A program made the translations under genes and the position numbers. The notes under the pieces were generated by a model. The model ran no database searches and had not been told where the DNA came from. It saw only the letters and a list, made by a program, of their open reading frames with translations. From Butyrivibrio sp. INlla21 (GTDB lineage: Bacteria > Bacillota > Clostridia > Lachnospirales > Lachnospiraceae), in assembly GCF_900116875.1 (NCBI RefSeq), contig NZ_FPCC01000006.1, positions 62,001 through 126,000 of the forward strand: 64,000 nt of DNA. Reading direction: 5' to 3'. Positions 15,858 through 25,227 of the stretch are shown here, in pieces (the first letter of the stretch is position 1; the number at the start of each line of letters is the position of its first letter).

Positions 15858-17513
15858 GTGCCTGTAATTAAGATTAACGGAACAGCAAGAGAATACGATA
15901 AAGGTACAACCTACGAGGAGATCGCAAAAGAGTATCAGCATGAGTTCAGATACAGGATCGCAGCGGTTATATTTAACGGAAAGATCTGCGAGCTCATGAA
16001 AAAAGTTAAAAGAGACGGCGAGCTGTCTTTTGTAACGTTTGGGGATGATATCGGTCACAAGACCATGAGAAGAACGGCCGTAATGATGCTTATCAAGGCG
16101 ATAAGAGACGTTGAAGGTAAGAATAGTGCTCCATCTGCAAAGATCGAGTTCCTTATCGGAAACAGCTATTATTGCACGCTTCGTGACGGCATGGAAGTTA
16201 CGGACGAGTTTGCACAGAAGGTAGCCGAAAGATTTAAACAGCTTGTCGATATGGCTATTCCTATCGTAAAGAACGTATATCCCATCGATGAAGCCATCGA
16301 GCTTTTCAGAGAGCAGGGAATGACCGATAAGGTAGCTCTTTTGAAATACAGAAGAAGTTCTGAGATCAACATCTACAAGCTTCAGGATTTCTATGATTAT
16401 TTCTACGGCTACATGCTTCCGAATACGTCTTATATCGAGAACTTTATGATAACGAGAAAGGGCGAGGGACTTATGCTCACCCTTCCGCCTAAGTCAGAGC
16501 CGGACAAGCTTATTATTCTTGAGGACAGAAACAAGCTCTTCAACACCATGAAGCTTGCAAGTGACTGGGGCGCAATGATGGGAATCGACAATGTCGGTGA
16601 CCTCAACAACAAAGTCTGCGAAGGCAGGATCAACGAGATGATCCTCGTTCAGGAATCACTTCAGGAAAGAAGAATCGGCGAGATTGCATGCAAGATACAC
16701 GATCGTCCGGACGTTAAGTTCGTTATGATCGCAGGCCCCAGTTCTTCAGGTAAGACGAGCTTTGCCAACAGACTTTCGATACAGCTTCGTACGTACGGAC
16801 TTATTCCGCACCCGATAAGCCTTGACAATTATTTCGTCAACAGAGAGGATACCCCTCTTAATCCCGACGGAAGCTACAATTTCGAGTGCCTCGGAGCCAT
16901 GGATATCGAGAGATTCAACGAGGACATGGGTAAGCTCCTTAAGGGAGAGCGTGTTGAGATGCCTGAGTTTAACTTTATTACGGGCAAAAGAGAGATGAAC
17001 GGCGAGTTCCTTCAGCTTGGAGATAACGACATTCTTGTTATCGAGGGTATTCATGGACTTAATGAACAAATGACTTATGCGCTTCCCGCAGAGTCCAAGT
17101 TTAAGATCTATATAAGCGCTCTTACAACGCTAAGTATTGATTCGCACAACAGAATTCCTACAACAGACGGACGTCTCCTTAGAAGGATCGTACGAGATGC
17201 AAGGACGAGAGGTGCTTCAGCAAAGAAGACCATCAGCATGTGGGATTCCGTACGCGCAGGTGAAGAGGAGAATATCTTCCCGTTCCAGGAGGATGCGGAT
17301 GAGATGTTTAACTCAGCTCAGATCTATGAGCTTGCCGTAATCAAGCCTTACGCAGAGCCGCTTCTTTTCTCGATTGAAAAGGGTGAACCCGAATACTACG
17401 AGGCAAAGAGACTTCTTAAGTTCCTTGATTATTTTGTCAGCGTAGACAGCTCAATGCTTCCAAGAAACTCAATTTGCAGAGAGTTCGTCGGCGGAAGCTG
17501 TTTTAAGGTGTGA
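15858..17513 (+). CDS. Nucleoside (uridine) kinase-like protein with threonyl-tRNA-synthetase-like N-terminus
   Basis: 551 residues, GTG start after GCAAGGAGG. Residues 1-60 form a TGS-like beta-grasp segment (VIKINGTAREYDKGTTYEEIAKEY). The part from about 70 to 200 resembles the ThrRS/AlaRS second additional domain, but HxxxH is not intact. The C-terminal half is a P-loop kinase, GPSSSGKTSFANRLS near residue 293, then SLDNYF, EGIHGLN and RRIVRDARTRG, as in uridine/phosphoribulokinase proteins. This three-part build is known in Firmicutes and Bacteroidetes nucleoside kinases. Substrate not shown. Confidence 0.88.
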   Translation: MPVIKINGTAREYDKGTTYEEIAKEYQHEFRYRIAAVIFNGKICELMKKVKRDGELSFVTFGDDIGHKTMRRTAVMMLIKAIRDVEGKNSAPSAKIEFLIGNSYYCTLRDGMEVTDEFAQKVAERFKQLVDMAIPIVKNVYPIDEAIELFREQGMTDKVALLKYRRSSEINIYKLQDFYDYFYGYMLPNTSYIENFMITRKGEGLMLTLPPKSEPDKLIILEDRNKLFNTMKLASDWGAMMGIDNVGDLNNKVCEGRINEMILVQESLQERRIGEIACKIHDRPDVKFVMIAGPSSSGKTSFANRLSIQLRTYGLIPHPISLDNYFVNREDTPLNPDGSYNFECLGAMDIERFNEDMGKLLKGERVEMPEFNFITGKREMNGEFLQLGDNDILVIEGIHGLNEQMTYALPAESKFKIYISALTTLSIDSHNRIPTTDGRLLRRIVRDARTRGASAKKTISMWDSVRAGEEENIFPFQEDADEMFNSAQIYELAVIKPYAEPLLFSIEKGEPEYYEAKRLLKFLDYFVSVDSSMLPRNSICREFVGGSCFKV

Positions 17514-17581
17514 TATTTAGTGATCACAGGGTGGCTGCCTTTAATGAATTGATAAATCAGGCAACAGAGTGAACGGATATT

Positions 17582-18691
17582 ATGAAATATGCAAAAGAAT
17601 ATTGGGATGACGTCGCTTCTTGTATCGGCAACATTCCCGAGATAGAAAAACTATATAACAAAAACCTACTTATAACGGGGGCTACGGGCATGCTCGCATC
17701 CCCCGTTGTTGATATTGTTTCTTTCCTTAACAGGGAAAAGAATGCAGGTATCAAGCTTATTATCGCAGGCAGAAACAGGCAGAGAACGCTTGATAGGTTT
17801 AAAGGCGTGCTTAAGGAAGAGGACATTAAGTTCGTTGAGTTTGACGCCAATTATATGTACAAGCTCAACGTGGAGGCCGATTACATCATTCACGCCGCAA
17901 GCAATGCCGACAACGGTATGTTTTTAAAAGAGCCTGCGGAGACCCTTTTTTCCAATGTAGTCGGAGTTAAGAGCATGCTTGATCTTAATGTGAAGAACAA
18001 GGGCAGCAGACTCCTCTACGTATCTTCAAGTGAGGTTTACGGAGAGCTTCCGGAAAAATGCGCTGCGGTGAACGCAGGCGCTTCGGTGGCTGCCGGTGAT
18101 GCGAAAGCTGCGCATGCTTGTGATGCCGACGGCAGCATGATAAAAGAGACCGATTATGGCTATGTCGATGTCCTTAGCACAAGGTCATGCTATCCGAACG
18201 GTAAGAGAGCCGCCGAGACCCTGTGTTCATGCTATATTACGGAGTACGGCGCAGATGTTGTCATAGCGCGCCCGGGATATATCTACGGACCGACGATCAA
18301 GAAATCAGATAAAAGAGCTTCCGCCGCATTTACCTTTGACGCGGTAGAAGGCAGAAACATAGTAATGAAGAGTAAAGGAGAGCAGCTACGGTCTTATTGC
18401 TATATGCTGGACTGCGCGACAGCTCTTTTGACCATATTATTAAAAGGAGAGTGTGGGCAAGCCTACAATATCTCCAATAAAGACGCGATCGTATCGATCA
18501 GGGATGTGGCCGAGGCGCTTGCAAAGGCGGGCGGCGTTTCCGTTGTATTTGAGAATCCTTCAGATGCGGAAAAGAGCAGCTACAACACCATGAAGAATTC
18601 AGCACTTGATGCTTCCAAGCTCGAAGCACTCGGCTGGAAGGGCATGTACGGACTTTCCGACGGAATAGAAAGGACACTTAAGTATCTTTAA
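17582..18691 (+). CDS. NAD(P)-dependent nucleotide-sugar epimerase/dehydratase
   Basis: Extended short-chain dehydrogenase of 369 residues. Features are a Rossmann start LLITGATGMLASPVVDIV (G-x-x-G-x-x), YIIHAASNAD, the catalytic Ser block YVSSSEVYGE, the YPNGK Tyr/Lys pair, and RPGYIYGP. This order matches UDP-glucuronate decarboxylases and dTDP-glucose dehydratase relatives. An Ala/Gly-rich insert lies at about 155-180. The Shine-Dalgarno site is weak. No polysaccharide cluster adjoins it, so the substrate is open. Confidence 0.82.
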   Translation: MKYAKEYWDDVASCIGNIPEIEKLYNKNLLITGATGMLASPVVDIVSFLNREKNAGIKLIIAGRNRQRTLDRFKGVLKEEDIKFVEFDANYMYKLNVEADYIIHAASNADNGMFLKEPAETLFSNVVGVKSMLDLNVKNKGSRLLYVSSSEVYGELPEKCAAVNAGASVAAGDAKAAHACDADGSMIKETDYGYVDVLSTRSCYPNGKRAAETLCSCYITEYGADVVIARPGYIYGPTIKKSDKRASAAFTFDAVEGRNIVMKSKGEQLRSYCYMLDCATALLTILLKGECGQAYNISNKDAIVSIRDVAEALAKAGGVSVVFENPSDAEKSSYNTMKNSALDASKLEALGWKGMYGLSDGIERTLKYL

Positions 18692-18694
18692 TGA

Positions 18695-19504
18695 CTATTT
18701 TGCGCGGAACGATATGTTGTCTGTGCCAAGGCACACGCATCCTTCATCGGAGCCACCTAATAGTATCCCTAAGTAGTGACCTTTGTTATCGAATAAGCCG
18801 CTTCCCGACATTCCGGGATCGACATCACAAAGACAATAGATCATATTCATATTAAAATCAGGAATAAACTCATCTACCGATTCGATCGTACCGACTGAGG
18901 CTGTTCCTGTTTTTGCTTCCATGATAAAAATATCGTCGTGAGAAAGAGGCGCTTCTTTAGATAATCTGACGCTCTCATAATCAAAAGAGTTTTCGCCTTC
19001 AAAGCCCTGTTCTTTGGAGGCTTTTTTCATGTCATTTCTTTTGACCCTGATAAGAGCAATGTCTTTTTCCTCGTTATACTTGATGACCCGGCCTTCGGCT
19101 ACAAGCCCGTCGTGGAAGGTGATGGCGCAAGGGGAGAAGGCATTCGGCTGAGCGCTTTCTGTATTAGCTGCGCCTGACGCATTTTGAGAATCTTTATTGT
19201 CCACCACTGCACTTGTCCCATCTTGGGAGTCTTCATAATCTACTACATGCCCCGCAGTTATGATATCCACATATGTGGGACTTATTCTCCATATATTTCC
19301 GCTTCCTTGCACGTCGCCGCATTTAACAGTTACGACCGTCTTATAAACATAATCGATTGCCGTGCCGATATCTCCTACGGGCGCAGTTATTTCTTTTGTC
19401 ATGAACTTGTTCTGCGGCCTAAGTGAGTAGATGCGGTAAGCAAACGGCGCAGAGCAGAGTATTATCAAGGCTGTTAGCAGCGCGATGGTTTTCTTTTGTG
19501 ACAT
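18695..19504 (-). CDS. Membrane-anchored trypsin-like serine protease without PDZ domain
   Basis: 269 residues. A signal anchor occupies residues 6-24. The chymotrypsin-like triad is readable: His86 (TAGHVV), Asp148 (EEKDIALIRV) and Ser233 (DPGMSGSGLFD). It ends soon after the active-site serine strand and lacks a PDZ domain, so it is a short HtrA/Trypsin_2 relative acting outside the membrane. An Asn/Ser/Asp-rich insert at 92-122 separates the His and Asp halves. It is convergent with the epimerase, only three bases between the stops, and divergent from rnpB. Confidence 0.82.
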   Translation of the reverse strand: MSQKKTIALLTALIILCSAPFAYRIYSLRPQNKFMTKEITAPVGDIGTAIDYVYKTVVTVKCGDVQGSGNIWRISPTYVDIITAGHVVDYEDSQDGTSAVVDNKDSQNASGAANTESAQPNAFSPCAITFHDGLVAEGRVIKYNEEKDIALIRVKRNDMKKASKEQGFEGENSFDYESVRLSKEAPLSHDDIFIMEAKTGTASVGTIESVDEFIPDFNMNMIYCLCDVDPGMSGSGLFDNKGHYLGILLGGSDEGCVCLGTDNISFRAK

Positions 19505-19540
19505 GATTTATCCTTATAACATTTAAATGATATCTATGTG

Positions 19541-19569
19541 TTGACAAAAACAATTGTTTTGCTTAAATT
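19541..19569 (+). promoter_or_regulatory. Candidate promoter of rnpB
   Basis: TTGACA at 19541 and TAAATT at 19564 with 17-bp spacing. A second possible -10 box, TATAAT at 19591, lies closer to the mature 5' end but has a weak -35 box. Confidence 0.5.
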
Positions 19570-19618
19570 AGTTAGGTACTTTCATAATACTATAATATAT
19601 TATTGACCGAGATAATAC

Positions 19619-20087
19619 GAGCAGGATAGATGATCGCTGCCATGCAAACGAAAGGGCATGGGAGAGGAAAGTCCGGGCTTCGCAGGGCAGGATGCCAGAT
19701 AACGTCTGGCGGAGGCAACTCCCGAGATAGTGCAACAGAGATATACCGCGTTAGCAATGAGGCGGGCGTCTATGGAGCGATTGCCGGATACACGCTTGCG
19801 TGTAAGACGGCATATCACGACATAGACATGCGGCGAATGCCGCGTAACGAGGAATGCTTGCATTCCGAGTGACCGCCTCATTTGATTCGTAAGGGTGGAA
19901 AGGCAGTGTAAGAGACTACCGTGCCGGTGGTAACACCGGTAGCCATGTAAACCTCATCCGAAGCAAGACCGAATAGAAAGCAATGAGTCGGCCCGGCTCG
20001 CTTTCAGGTGGGTCGCTTGAGACTGTCGGTGACGGCAGCCCTAGATAGATGATCATCCACGACATAACCCGGCTTATAGTCCTGCTC
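19619..20087 (+). ncRNA. rnpB: RNase P RNA, type A, with expanded P12
   Basis: Universal core segments are present: GAGGAAAGTCCGGGCT, GGCAACTCCCGAGATAGTGCAACAGAGA-like CR-II/III sequence, the GCAAGACCGAATAG-type segment, and CACGACATAACCCGGCTTA near the 3' end. The ends pair as P1 (GAGCAGGA at 19619 with TCCTGCTC at 20080-20087). The span of about 469 nt is longer than the usual 350-420. The excess is in P12: AATGAGGCGG (19756-19765) pairs with CCGCCTCATT (19873-19882), enclosing a branched 127-nt domain. The RNA matures tRNA 5' ends with RnpA. Confidence 0.96.
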
Positions 20088-20132
20088 ACAGCTTAAAACA
20101 ATTATTGGGATCTATTCCCGATATGCCAGACC

Positions 20133-20176
20133 AAAAAAGATTCTGTACCCGAATAACCGGGAACAGAATCTTTTTT
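20133..20176. terminator. Bidirectional terminator between rnpB and the anti-sigma gene
   Basis: AAAAAGATTCTGT pairs with ACAGAATCTTTTT and an inner CCCG/CGGG extends the stem; A and T tracts on the two sides suit termination from both strands. Confidence 0.88.
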
Positions 20177-20200
20177 ATTGTCTTATTAAGTTCACTTTAT

Positions 20201-20968
20201 TCAGTTCTTGGCAATCACGTCCTCAACCGCTTCTGTAAGAGCTTCCTTTGAAACGGGCTCGTCGTAATATACCGCGAATGTCTCTGAGCCGTCATACCAC
20301 ATTGCGCTGCTAAGCTTATCGCCGTTTCCTCTGACGGTAACGGTGACGTTGCCTATCTTTGTTTCCTCTATAACAGAATACTTCGCATCGTCGCCTGTAA
20401 GTTTGACGTAGTCAGCTTCTTGACCGGTTACCTTGCAGATATGCGGTTCGTTGCCGGTTTCTTTGTCAGACTCTTTTTTACTGTCTGTAGGTGCGGCGTC
20501 TTTTGAACTTTTGATTTCCTGCTTGTGAACAGGGTCTTCAGCAGCCGCCTCTGTTTCATTTATCTCCTCGGCGGGAACTTCATATGCTGCTTCCTCGGCG
20601 GCGGCTTCAGCTGCGCCCTCCGGCGCCTCGAATGCTTCCTGAGTAGGAGTCATGTTTCCCATAGCGCCTTCGCTCATTGTAGCGGAATCATGACGTCTGT
20701 AGCCGTCACCGATAACGGTTTTGATCGCGATACCCGATGCTGTGACGATAAGCACCGCTGCGGCTACGCTAAGCCATGTTCTGTACGTCTGAGTGTGGAA
20801 GAAACTTATTTTTTCTTTTTTGTCCGTACTTGATACTTTTTCCTTGTCGTTACTTTTTGTATCTGTGTTACCATCAAGTTCATCCTCAATATTTTGAAGG
20901 ATTCGATTTTTCATGTCTTCAGTAACGACAATATTATTCATTAGATCATTGTATTTACCCAAAGTCAT
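20201..20968 (-). CDS. Putative anti-sigma factor, single membrane span
   Basis: 255 residues. The N-terminal 60 residues are cytoplasmic with a short helical segment (NNIVVTEDMKNRILQNIED) like anti-sigma tails. One membrane helix (WLSVAAAVLIVTASGIAI) follows at about 67-84. The outside part begins with a Glu/Ala-rich disordered stretch (roughly 95-165) and ends in a beta-rich domain of about 80 residues. The start overlaps the sigma gene by 14 bp, the classic sigma/anti-sigma arrangement. There is no zinc-binding HxxxCxxC motif. Confidence 0.75.
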   Translation of the reverse strand: MTLGKYNDLMNNIVVTEDMKNRILQNIEDELDGNTDTKSNDKEKVSSTDKKEKISFFHTQTYRTWLSVAAAVLIVTASGIAIKTVIGDGYRRHDSATMSEGAMGNMTPTQEAFEAPEGAAEAAAEEAAYEVPAEEINETEAAAEDPVHKQEIKSSKDAAPTDSKKESDKETGNEPHICKVTGQEADYVKLTGDDAKYSVIEETKIGNVTVTVRGNGDKLSSAMWYDGSETFAVYYDEPVSKEALTEAVEDVIAKN

Positions 20969-21437
20969 ATTCCTCCTTCAAAATTTTTTTGAGTTTTTCT
21001 CTGGCTCTTTTCAGATCTGATCTTATGGTGGATTCTTTTCTTTCTAAGATCGCCGCGATGTCGACGGTGGAGTAGCCTTCCTGATAGTATAGGTGAACAA
21101 CTTCGGCATACTTCTCCGGAAGAGATTTAACTGCTTCCCAGACAAAAGAAAGTTCCTCTTTTTCCTCGGAAACCAGTCCCTCCATCAGTTCGTCGGTTTC
21201 TCTTAGTTTGTTGTATTTTATTTTGTTTTTACTTAAGTTGATGGCAACTCTGAGTAGCCATGCCTTTTCATGCGACTCATCATTATAATCCGAGTCTGAT
21301 TTCAAATATTGTATAAGCGTATCTTGCAAAATATCCTCCGCGTCTTCCATGTTGTGAAGATAGGAGTACGCTGTTCTTAGTATGGCATTGCCGTATTTTT
21401 CCAAAAGAATTGCCGCTCGTTCGCGATTTTTACCCAT
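20955..21437 (-). CDS. ECF-type RNA polymerase sigma factor
   Basis: About 160 residues. Region 2 (GNAILRTAYSYLHNMEDAEDILQDTLIQYL) and region 4 (SLPEKYAEVVHLYYQEGYSTVDIAAIL, with ESTIRSDLKRAREKL) are intact; regions 1 and 3 are missing, as expected for ECF sigmas. The ATG at 21437 is preferred over a TTG four codons upstream. It directs polymerase to envelope or stress genes and is held by the anti-sigma factor encoded after it. The VWA lipoprotein upstream on the same strand may be part of the signal or its target. Confidence 0.9.
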   Translation of the reverse strand: MGKNRERAAILLEKYGNAILRTAYSYLHNMEDAEDILQDTLIQYLKSDSDYNDESHEKAWLLRVAINLSKNKIKYNKLRETDELMEGLVSEEKEELSFVWEAVKSLPEKYAEVVHLYYQEGYSTVDIAAILERKESTIRSDLKRAREKLKKILKEEYDFG

Positions 21438-21489
21438 GTTAATCCCCAACTAATCTGTATTTTAGACTTTAACACGGGTATTATAACAT

Positions 21490-23184
21490 TTATAGGTCTC
21501 TTTTTTCCACCATTCTTACAAGCTGAATAAATTCATCCTTATATTCGTCCTTGGATTCTATCTCGGGATAGGTGCTTGTAATGTGCTTGTAGCTTGCATC
21601 TTTCTTGTAATCACTGTCTGAAAGAATGAGAGAAAACTCTGCAACGATCTGAGCAAATTTCATGTTGTCGCTCTTTTTTTCTTTTTCATCTTCATCTGTA
21701 ACGGTGTAGCTTGAAAGCTTGGACTCATCAGCTTCGGGCTCTTTGTATCTGACGTTTACCGTTGCATACTCATTGCCGTATTCTTTTTCTTCATTGCTCT
21801 GATACTTAAGGTTTACAGCTTTTTCGCTGTCTGCGGTTGTGATCTCGTAAAGAGCGATAACGCTGTGACCTGCGCCGACTTCTCCGCCGTCCTTTTGATC
21901 GTCGTTAAAATCTGCGGCGTCCATCTGTCTGTTTTCATATCCGATGAGTCTGTAGCTGTTAACCTTATTGGGATTGAATTCAACCTGTATCTTGGCATCT
22001 TTTGCTACGGTGACCATTGTTGAAGTCATCTCATCAACGAGAACCTTTTTGGCTTCCATCATAGAATCAATGTATGAGTAGTTGCCGTTTCCGCAGTCTG
22101 CGAGTCTCTGCATGCTTGCGTCCTTAAAGTTACCGGTTCCAAAGCCGAGTACTGATAAAAATACACCGGTATCTTTTTTCGTTTTAATAAAGTTCTCAAG
22201 TTCGTCGGGATCTGATATTCCGACGTTGAGGTCTCCGTCTGTAGCCATGATGACTCTGTTTACGCCGCCATCGATATAATTTTCGGCTGCAAGCTCATAA
22301 GCTTTTTTCATACCGCTCTCACCGTTTGTGCAGCCTGCTGCGCGAAGTGAGTTGATCGCTTTCTTTATCTTTTTCTTATTTGAAAGGTCTTCGCCTTCAA
22401 GCAGAACTGTTTCTTCTCCCGAATAAGTTACGATGGAGATTGTTCCTTCGCCTGTGTAGTTGTCGACAAGCTCATTCAAACTCTTTTTTAAAAGAGGAAG
22501 CTTATCATTAGAATTCATTGATCCCGATACATCAATAAGGAAGACAAGATTGCTTGCGGGAAGCTCTTCGCTGTTCATGTCTGATGTCTTAAGTCCGACA
22601 AACATGATCTTATGATCCTTATTCCATGGGCAATCGGCAAGCTCTGTTGTTATTCCGAACGCTTCGCCCTTGTCGGGAGAGTTAAGATCATAGGAAAAAT
22701 AGTTTATGAATTCCTCAGGTCTTACCGCGCTTGTGGGGATATCTTCCCTTGAATATCCATCCTCGATCATTCTTCTTACATTAGAATATGAAGCTGTGTC
22801 GACGTCCATTGCAAAAGTGGAAAGAGGATTGACGCTTACAAGTGTCGCTCCGTTTTCATCGGGCTTTTCATAGGTTTCCGAATTTTCGGGCGGATAGTAC
22901 ATGTATTCTTCGCCCTCCGTTGCCGCCTCTTCGTAGTTTCCGGCTGACATGTCAGACTGAGCATTTTTAGTGGATTTCTGTGCAGATTTTTCACCGCTTG
23001 ATGCTACCTTCAGTGAAGGATCGCTACTTGGGCTCGGTGCATATTCAGCAGATGGATCCGATGAATATTCCGCTTCTTGCGCTGTGGGGGCAGTGCTTTT
23101 TGAGCCGCCGCATCCTGCCAACATAGTTGCTGCCAGCGTCATTGCCAGCGTTACATTAAATCCCTTCTTAATTTTCTTTTTCAT
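21490..23184 (-). CDS. VWA-domain lipoprotein, YfbK family
   Basis: 564 residues from the ATG at 23184 (GGAGGG upstream). The signal peptide ends in the lipobox MLAGC. A Ser/Pro/Glu-rich linker of about 80 residues leads to a YfbK N-terminal block (FAMDVDTASYSNVRRMIEDG), then a von Willebrand A domain with the MIDAS start LIDVSGSMNSND and later MATDGDLN, and a C-terminal beta domain (DUF3520-like) ending IQLVRMVEKRDL. Family members sit on the outer face of the membrane and bind a divalent cation; their roles are poorly defined. It lies 53 bp upstream of the ECF sigma gene on the same strand. Confidence 0.88.
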   Translation of the reverse strand: MKKKIKKGFNVTLAMTLAATMLAGCGGSKSTAPTAQEAEYSSDPSAEYAPSPSSDPSLKVASSGEKSAQKSTKNAQSDMSAGNYEEAATEGEEYMYYPPENSETYEKPDENGATLVSVNPLSTFAMDVDTASYSNVRRMIEDGYSREDIPTSAVRPEEFINYFSYDLNSPDKGEAFGITTELADCPWNKDHKIMFVGLKTSDMNSEELPASNLVFLIDVSGSMNSNDKLPLLKKSLNELVDNYTGEGTISIVTYSGEETVLLEGEDLSNKKKIKKAINSLRAAGCTNGESGMKKAYELAAENYIDGGVNRVIMATDGDLNVGISDPDELENFIKTKKDTGVFLSVLGFGTGNFKDASMQRLADCGNGNYSYIDSMMEAKKVLVDEMTSTMVTVAKDAKIQVEFNPNKVNSYRLIGYENRQMDAADFNDDQKDGGEVGAGHSVIALYEITTADSEKAVNLKYQSNEEKEYGNEYATVNVRYKEPEADESKLSSYTVTDEDEKEKKSDNMKFAQIVAEFSLILSDSDYKKDASYKHITSTYPEIESKDEYKDEFIQLVRMVEKRDL

Positions 23185-23448
23185 AATGTATCCCTCCGTG
23201 CAGCATTTTGGTGTGATTATTATGCCGCTATACCTTATAAACAACGGAGGATGACAAAATGTTGCACACTACAACTTTTGCAATACAAAACATTTTTGGC
23301 TATGTTATGATATTACCGTATGAAAGGGCTTACACAGGTCAAGATTTGCAAGTTTTTATAATGAAATTGAACTGACGCGGAAAAATTTATCTAGTATCAT
23401 TACATATATCAGATTGTAATTATTGCTATGCAATGGAACGGAGGGTAT

Positions 23449-24312
23449 ATGGAACTTAGAACAGCTTGTTCACCTATGGATGAGAAACACTATGATACTC
23501 AGAGACTTCGTCGGGAATTTTTGATCGACGACCTTTTTAAGCCGGACGAGATCAAACTCGTATACAGCCATATCGACAGGATCATTACGGGATCGGCGGT
23601 TCCTGCAACCAAGGAACTTAAACTTACCGCAGGTGATGAACTCAGAGCGGAGTATTTTTTACAGAGACGCGAAATGGGTGTCATCAATATCGGCGGAGCC
23701 GGCGTGATCACGATCGACGGCAAGAAGTACGAGGTTGACTATAAGCAGGGCATGTATATAGGAATGGGGTCAAAAGATATTTCTTTTGCCAGCAAGGATT
23801 CTCAGAAACCTGCCAAATTCTATATCAACAGCGCACCCGCTCACAAGACTTATCCTACGGTGCTCATCAAAAGAGAAGGCACTCCTTCGGAAGATGTTGT
23901 CATCATTAAGGATGAGAATAAAAAGGAATTGGGAAGCCTTGAAGGTTCCAATCACCGAGTTATCAACAAATACATATTACCCGGACAGGTAGAGACCTGC
24001 CAGCTCGAGATGGGAATGACCGAGCTTAAGCCGGGAAGTGTATGGAATACAATGCCTTGTCACACACATGACAGGCGAATGGAGGTTTATCTCTATTTTG
24101 ATATTCCTGATGATGCGATCGTTATGCACTTCATGGGTGAACCTAATGAGACACGCCACATTGTCATGCGCAATGAGCAGGCTGTTATCAGCCCAAGCTG
24201 GTCTATCCACTCAGGATGCGGTTCTCAGGCCTACACTTTTATCTGGGGAATGGTCGGAGAAAATCAGGACTTTGACGACATGGACGATGTTGCCATGAAA
24301 GATCTGATGTGA
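23449..24312 (+). CDS. kduI: 5-dehydro-4-deoxy-D-glucuronate isomerase
   Basis: 287 residues, start at 23449 with CGGAGGG. Cupin-type isomerase recognised from [13 protein letters not shown], the metal-ligand block [47 protein letters not shown] and the ending [14 protein letters not shown]. It converts 5-keto-4-deoxyuronate, the product of unsaturated pectin or glycosaminoglycan disaccharide cleavage, to 3-deoxy-D-glycero-2,5-hexodiulosonate in the cytosol. It is first of a four-gene set encoding the rest of the route. The lyases and hydrolases that supply the substrate are not in this window. Confidence 0.96.
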   Translation: MELRTACSPMDEKHYDTQRLRREFLIDDLFKPDEIKLVYSHIDRIITGSAVPATKELKLTAGDELRAEYFLQRREMGVINIGGAGVITIDGKKYEVDYKQGMYIGMGSKDISFASKDSQKPAKFYINSAPAHKTYPTVLIKREGTPSEDVVIIKDENKKELGSLEGSNHRVINKYILPGQVETCQLEMGMTELKPGSVWNTMPCHTHDRRMEVYLYFDIPDDAIVMHFMGEPNETRHIVMRNEQAVISPSWSIHSGCGSQAYTFIWGMVGENQDFDDMDDVAMKDLM

Positions 24313-24364
24313 TCCACCGTAACAGTAAGCGCATAGTATTTGATGATATTAGGAGGTTATGGAA

Positions 24365-25198
24365 ATGCAGGACTTTTTAAAGAATTTTTCACTTGAGGGC
24401 AAGGTTGCGTGGGTAACAGGTGCTTCATACGGACTTGGACTTGCATATGCGACAGCGTTTGCACAGAGCGGAGCCACGATTGTTTTTAACGATATCAGCA
24501 AGGAACTTGTGGACAAGGGAATGGCTGAGTACCAAAAGCTTGGTATCGAGGCTTTCGGAGAAGTGTGCGATGTCACAGATGAGAAACAGGTCCGGGATTT
24601 TGTGGCTAAGGTAGAGCAAAAAGTCGGAACAATTGATATACTTGTAAACAATGCGGGTATCATCAAGAGAATTCCGATGATCGAAATGACTGTGGAACAG
24701 TGGAATCAGGTTATAGACGTAGACCTTACGGGACCGTTCATTTGCTCCAAGGCAGTGCTTCCCGCCATGATCAAAAAAGGCAGCGGCAAGATTATCAACG
24801 CCTGCTCCATGATGTCGGAGTTTGGACGTGAGACAGTATCCGCTTACGCTGCAGCAAAGGGCGGACTTAAGATGCTTACAAGGAATATCTGCTCCGAGTA
24901 CGGACAGTACAATATTCAGTGTAATGCCATCGGGCCCGGATATATCGCGACTCCTCAGACGGCTCCTCTTCGTGAGAAACAGCCCGACGGATCGATGCAT
25001 CCCTTTGACAGATTTATTCGTTCCAAGACACCTGCGCAGAGATGGGGCAAGACGGAGGACCTCATGGGACTTGCCGTATTCCTTGCATCCCCGGCTTCTG
25101 ATTTTATCAATGGACAGGTTGTCTACATTGACGGAGGTATCACTGCTTACATAGGACAAGATCCAAGCAATCTTGATCCGAGTAAGCTTGAGGATTAA
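24365..25198 (+). CDS. kduD: 2-deoxy-D-gluconate 3-dehydrogenase-like SDR
   Basis: 277 residues. The ATG at 24365 is 8 bp from AGGAGG; an ATG at 24359 is too close. Rossmann signature VTGASYGLGLAYA, NNAG, catalytic Ser (INACSMMSEFG) and YAAAK are all in place; the C-terminus DFINGQVVYIDGGITAYIG is standard. In this context it should reduce 2,5-diketo-3-deoxygluconate to KDG (KduD role). Sequence alone cannot exclude gluconate 5-dehydrogenase, a near relative, so the symbol rests partly on the neighbours. Confidence 0.88.
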   Translation: MQDFLKNFSLEGKVAWVTGASYGLGLAYATAFAQSGATIVFNDISKELVDKGMAEYQKLGIEAFGEVCDVTDEKQVRDFVAKVEQKVGTIDILVNNAGIIKRIPMIEMTVEQWNQVIDVDLTGPFICSKAVLPAMIKKGSGKIINACSMMSEFGRETVSAYAAAKGGLKMLTRNICSEYGQYNIQCNAIGPGYIATPQTAPLREKQPDGSMHPFDRFIRSKTPAQRWGKTEDLMGLAVFLASPASDFINGQVVYIDGGITAYIGQDPSNLDPSKLED

Positions 25199-25227
25199 AT
25201 ACATTAAGTAAGAAGAAAGGCATTAAA

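Noticed and set aside
24425-25204. Long antisense frame over kduD
   Set aside because: The plus strand encodes a full SDR with all motifs; the antisense product has no recognisable features.
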